Notes under the pieces: model-generated | What the model was told of the DNA's origin: nothing | What the model saw: the letters and a program-made list of their open reading frames with translations, nothing else | The model's database searches: none | DNA from: Telmatactis stephensoni | Taxonomy: Eukaryota > Cnidaria > Anthozoa > Actiniaria > Isophelliidae | Assembly: GCA_029948255.1 (NCBI GenBank) | Contig: JALIZF010001718.1 | Span: 543,501 to 607,500 of the forward strand | Length of the DNA stretch: 64,000 bases | Direction of reading: 5' to 3' | Position numbers and translations under genes: made by a program | Shown here: positions 60,091 to 64,000 of the stretch, piece after piece | Position numbering within the stretch: position 1 is the stretch's first letter | Layout of the letters: each line of letters begins with the position of its first letter

Positions 60091-60386
60091 TTAAATACTG
60101 AACTAAACAATGTATCTAAATGGCTAATTGCTAATGAATTGTCAATCAAAACCCAGACAAAAAAGAATAGATCCCACCAGTCTACATATCAAAATAAACA
60201 ATGAAATGATATTGAACATAAGCAAATTAAGAACAATATTTCCCGGAGTTGTCCTTGACGAACATTTAAGTTGGAAGGATAACTAGTATCAGCACAGTAG
60301 CTAGGAAAATATCTAGAAGCATCTGAAGCATATATAGGAATAATTTCAAAATCACAATCATATATTTCTGAAACTTGTCTCCTTAA

Positions 60387-60554
60387 GCCTGGTTTTCACT
60401 TCGACGGAAGCAGAAGCGGAAGCAACATACGCAGACTCAGAGGTGTACTGCTCATTAGCGGTGCTTGTCTTTTCTCACACCTCGGTGATAAATGCAGTAC
60501 TGAGTCTGCGTATGTTGCTTGCGCTTATGCTTGCGTCGCTAGTGAGAACCAGGC
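60387..60554. mobile_element. Short palindromic MITE, TTAA type
   Basis: GCCTGGTTTTCACT, GGAAGCAACATACGCAGACT and the following bases are mirrored at the right end. TTAA precedes it and TTTA follows. 168 bp, no coding sequence. Confidence 0.8.
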
Positions 60555-60604
60555 TTTAGCTGTACAGTTTTTTCTCGTGTACCCTCACCTATATTATGGC
60601 AAAA

Positions 60605-60695
60605 TTGTATCGATCTACACGTAGGAATTTTCTCATTGTATCGACCTACACGTAGGAATTTCTTAGTGTATCAACCGCGACACGTAGGAATATTC
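60605..60695. repeat. Short tandem repeat, GTATCGACCTACACGTAGGAAT
   Basis: Three imperfect copies of a roughly 33-44-bp phrase with CTACACGTAGGAATTT, each containing the small palindrome CTACACGTAG or a variant of it. Confidence 0.7.
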
Positions 60696-60876
60696 TTCAG
60701 TTAGTTGCAGTCCTCGATTCGAGTAGTAGGTTTTCTAGTATTTATTGGTTTCCTTTATTATTATTATTTACTGTTTAAACTTTCATTATAGATTTCGAAC
60801 ATTCATTTATTATCGTTTGAGACCGAAGCAATATAACTGTAACTAATTCAAAAATAATGTGGAGATCTACTTGTGA

Positions 60877-61054
60877 ATAGACCCAATCGGCTAACGCGTT
60901 GCTATGTACGTTTCCACCCAATTCAAAACCTCTGGGAATATAATTCTTTGTCTTTTATCTCGTGGAATTTTTTGGAACAAAAGTTCTTATTCCCAGAGGT
61001 GTTGAATTGGGTGGAAACGTACCGCATAGCAACGCGTTAGCCGATTAGGTCTAT
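60877..61054. mobile_element. Palindromic MITE
   Basis: ATAGACCCAATCGGCTAACG and then CGTTGCTATG, TACGTTTCCACCCAATTCAA and CCTCTGGGAATA are mirrored almost base for base in the right arm. The centre is about 40 bp. No clear target duplication. Confidence 0.85.
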
Positions 61055-63548
61055 CCAATCTGAATAGCTATAGACTACTAAACATTTTACTAAAATGAAT
61101 TGCTAGAATTATTACCAAATCAAATTTTGATGCACATACAGCACCTAGTTTATTTTATGTCATCCTCTGGATTCCTGGCAAGTGCTATATAGCACGAAGA
61201 AAAAGTGATTTTTGTTGTTGTTGCGACCGAGTTTGCTTCTATCGATCAAGATGGACAAGTGGGTTCACGGGGGATGACAGCCACTCTTTTCTTTTCTTTC
61301 ACTGTCCCGTCGACCCCATGGGTCAGATCTAGGCCGTTTCGTTCTTAGTCCTGCCTACGCTCCCCCCTGCTTTCCACGTTGTTTTGAGTTTGGGAGCGTG
61401 TTTGTTGACTTCTTAGTGAGGTCTTTTTAGGTTGGGGATCCGTGGTTTTAAGGTTGGGGATCTTGGTTTTGAATTTGGGGTCTTGTTTTTTAGTTTGGGT
61501 GTTTTGTAGGATGTCATTTATTTGCATAACTCTGTATGTACGAAGCATTTTTTGTAGGTGGAGCCAGGTCTCTTCCATTCTCATATCGCACACAGTGGAA
61601 CCACAGAGAATAGATGACTATTGTTAGCCAAGGTCCCACGCTCTGGATCTCTTTACCAAAAGAATTAAAATCAAAACTCACTTTAAGTACTTTTAATAAA
61701 ACCAATCTGTATAGATATGTAATAAATTGTAACTCCATATCATTGTTATCAATCTGTATACATCTTACATTGCTCACCTCTATACATTGAGAAATATGGC
61801 TGCCATTAAAGTTATTTTATTACATCTACATTTACTATATTTATTTAACTTCCTCAACCTCATTGTCTCTTAATCAAGCGTCTAAATGAGCACGCATCGC
61901 TAGCTCATTTAACTAAGATAATTAAGTTTTTCTTTTTTCTATATATATTATTTACATCAAAAAACTTTAAACGTGAGTAATTTTTTTTTAGAAATAATGG
62001 TTGTAATCTTTATATATAATACCTTGTAATCTTGTAAGATTTCTTACTATAACTTATATGTATCTACTCCGATAGAATACAAAAGTGATGATGAATAAGG
62101 AAAAAGGATTTCTTCAAGCAAATATAGTTGTTTTACTGTTCACAGACGTTTCGCCGGTTCGGGCTTCTTTTTCATTTAAAAAAGATGATGATATTGATAA
62201 TGATGATGAAGTATACGTGGTCAAAATCCCTGCATAAACACTGTAAATGTAAAGTAGTTTCATTAATGATCGACTAAAAAGAATTCATGAATAGAAATGT
62301 GGAGGATATAATCAGAGGAGGTTGAACAGCAGCGCGCAAAGGATCATGGTCCAAAATGAAATTCAAACTCAGTTGACTCCAACCACCGAGGTGATGACAT
62401 CAACAGAGGTTCTCAAACAGCAACACTATCGATCAAGAATATAGATTTTCGAGAATAACGACTTAGTAACAATACACTGTGTAGATCCATCATATCCATT
62501 CGAATTCACAGCACCAAATTTTCCTTTCCTGGCGATGAAAGTCAACTGCCACTTCACTGAGCTTTGTAAATATTCGCCTCCAGAAAAACGCCTTCTGGTC
62601 GTTCCATCGATCTATACATCGATCCGAAAGTTTGCAAACCTTAATCTCCATGTCTTGTTAGAATACACAGAAGCACTATTTTCCATATAAGCTTTTTTGT
62701 AAGTTTTATCAGTTAGTTCTTAGCTTCGATTCGTTATGAAAGTCGAGATATAACTACAGAAATATAATGTTTGGCAAATTTAGCAAAGCTTATTTGTAAA
62801 ACTGATGCTGAATGAATCAGGGATTTTCTTGACGTAGGTTTATTACATTTGCTTTTTGTAGGCTTCTTGCCTTGAATGTCGCCATGAGGAACATGTTTTC
62901 TCTCCGACGAACAAGACTTGGACGACTGCTTCTGCTTTGAATTGGAAGCGTTCATACCATGCAATAAAAGACATAAAAGGAAGGCTTTTTAGGCGTAAAG
63001 GAAGCTTTATAATAATAATATCCCTCCTAGTACTTTAAGGTTTCCTTGGATTTTCCAAATTTACTATTGGGAAACCTGAGTATGGCGCCATTTTCTTAAG
63101 TTTTCAAACCGCTCTATCTCTGATACCGTTGAGGGAGCAGGGGGGCCAACCACTTAAAATCAAAGTTTAGTTCTTGAACTTTCCAGATATGTAAATTTTG
63201 TCGGCTTATTCGCTAACAATATAAGATTTAACATGGTTTGTAAACATCTACTTTGCAGAGTTTATCTCGGCGAGAAGTATCGTGCGTGACCGAAAATGAT
63301 GGCAAAGTTTAACTGAAAATTCTACTTTCCGATATTTAATGTCAGTTCGATTCCTTGATAACTCAACATTGATTTTGAAGACTTAAATCGCAAGGTTTCA
63401 ACTAAATTCAAAAGAAAAATTCCGTATTTATCGCCTTTGTATGTATTTTCGAGTGGATAATCTGTCATGCCAGAATAGCGTATCACGTGGGAAGTGTCCA
63501 ACCTCCTCTGGGATATAATAAAGTAATATTTTGAAAATACTGTACATT
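61055..63548. other. No gene supported
   Basis: A minus-strand frame at 62964-62734 (76 codons, Lys/Ser-rich) has no recognised domain and no splice support. A GACGTTTCGCCGGTTCGG phrase near 62148 resembles part of a dispersed coral-type repeat. Confidence 0.3.
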
Positions 63549-63788
63549 TTATACTCTTGGACGATTTTCTTCCTCGTCTTTCTTGGGATCTGGTAAATAG
63601 TTGTTGATACCAGTGCAAAACGTTTTATGAAAACTCTTAGCCCAGTTCTTCGGCCAGTCTTTGATGAGCCAGATTAAAATGGGTAGAGTAGATATCAGTA
63701 CGAAGACAACGTCCAAGAAAATTCCCCATCCAGGATAGGCTACCCTTTCAGTCCAAGTTTTAGAACCAGCGCTGTCACCAAATGGTTT
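63549..63788 (-). CDS. Last exon of a probable SLC6-type transporter (partial)
   Basis: Acceptor CTTTTCCTAG|AAACCATTT at 63788 opens 79 codons to TAA at 63551-63549. The sequence WTERVAYPGWG leads into a hydrophobic helix (IFLDVVFVLISTLPILIWLI) and a charged tail ending KKDEEENRPRV. YPxW before the last membrane helix, then P and a basic cytosolic tail, is the layout of TM12 and the C-terminus in Na+/Cl--dependent SLC6 transporters. The rest of the gene lies beyond 64000. Another multipass transporter family remains possible. Confidence 0.5.
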   Translation of the reverse strand, partial: KPFGDSAGSKTWTERVAYPGWGIFLDVVFVLISTLPILIWLIKDWPKNWAKSFHKTFCTGINNYLPDPKKDEEENRPRV

Positions 63789-64000
63789 CTAGGAAAAGAA
63801 GAAGTCTACAGGTTAAATCTTACATGTACTTCTCACTTTTACAAATAAGATTCCATTTTTCACTGCTTCTGTACTCTAATAGATGCACAAATGACGTCAA
63901 AATTAAATGTGGTGAAAACGAAAAATTACAAAACGAAATGAAGCACGATGTCGAGTGGAATGAATGTTGTTCTAGCGGCTTTCTGACGTCTTCTATGCTT

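Noticed and set aside
62734..62964. Lys/Ser-rich 76-codon minus-strand frame
   Set aside because: Codon choice looks mildly coding-like, but there is no recognised family, no clear start context and no flanking exon.

Overview
This is a eukaryotic nuclear window, AT-rich, with spliced genes and many transposon-derived foldback sequences. Five animal genes can be read across GT-AG junctions: two linked iodothyronine deiodinase-like genes, a vitamin K-dependent gamma-glutamyl carboxylase (GGCX), the bHLH-leucine zipper factor TFAP4, and an NR2C (TR2/TR4-type) nuclear receptor. The last exon of a likely SLC6-type transporter lies at the right edge. The gene set, compact introns and repeat types suggest a cnidarian, most likely an anthozoan such as a coral. 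That placement is inferred, not shown by any single sequence.

Layout. 1-9 kb: two minus-strand deiodinase-like genes about 5 kb apart. Both have cysteine (TGC) where classical deiodinases have selenocysteine. The second has a one-base frame break before its membrane anchor is complete. 11-14 kb: a decayed non-LTR retroelement 3' end with a restriction-like endonuclease domain, then microsatellites including a 49-copy 7-bp repeat. 16-21 kb: large foldback elements, one a transposon inserted inside another with a 9-bp duplication as proof. 22.7-29.2 kb: complete seven-exon GGCX, plus strand. 31.0-32.1 kb: TFAP4, three exons, plus strand. 33-41 kb: MITEs with 7-bp or TTAA target duplications, a recombinase-like N-terminal exon and a repeat-filled inverted-repeat element. 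41.7-45.3 kb (perhaps to 49.1 kb): NR2C, minus strand, with a tetranucleotide repeat against one splice acceptor and a foldback element in one intron. 47-55 kb: tetranucleotide and pentanucleotide satellites, including a 1.84-kb foldback transposon with a perfect 9-bp target duplication. 55.2-55.8 kb: three tandem 244-bp units, each carrying a tRNA-like gene with an odd anticodon loop. 56.1-56.4 kb: a promoter-like block (two NRF1-type sites and a TATA box) leading into an unrecognised two-exon reading frame. 57.1-58.7 kb: a 5'-truncated CR1-like LINE. 58.9-61.1 kb: a cluster of foldback MITEs. 63.5-63.8 kb: transporter exon.

The named genes do not form an operon or an obvious pathway. Deiodinase-like enzymes and nuclear receptors both relate to hormone-type signalling in animals, but linkage here does not show joint function. 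The most unusual material is the Cys-type deiodinase pair with its broken copy, the tRNA-like tandem array, the 9-bp-TSD satellite foldback element, the nested MITEs and the unrecognised gene start at 56.2 kb.
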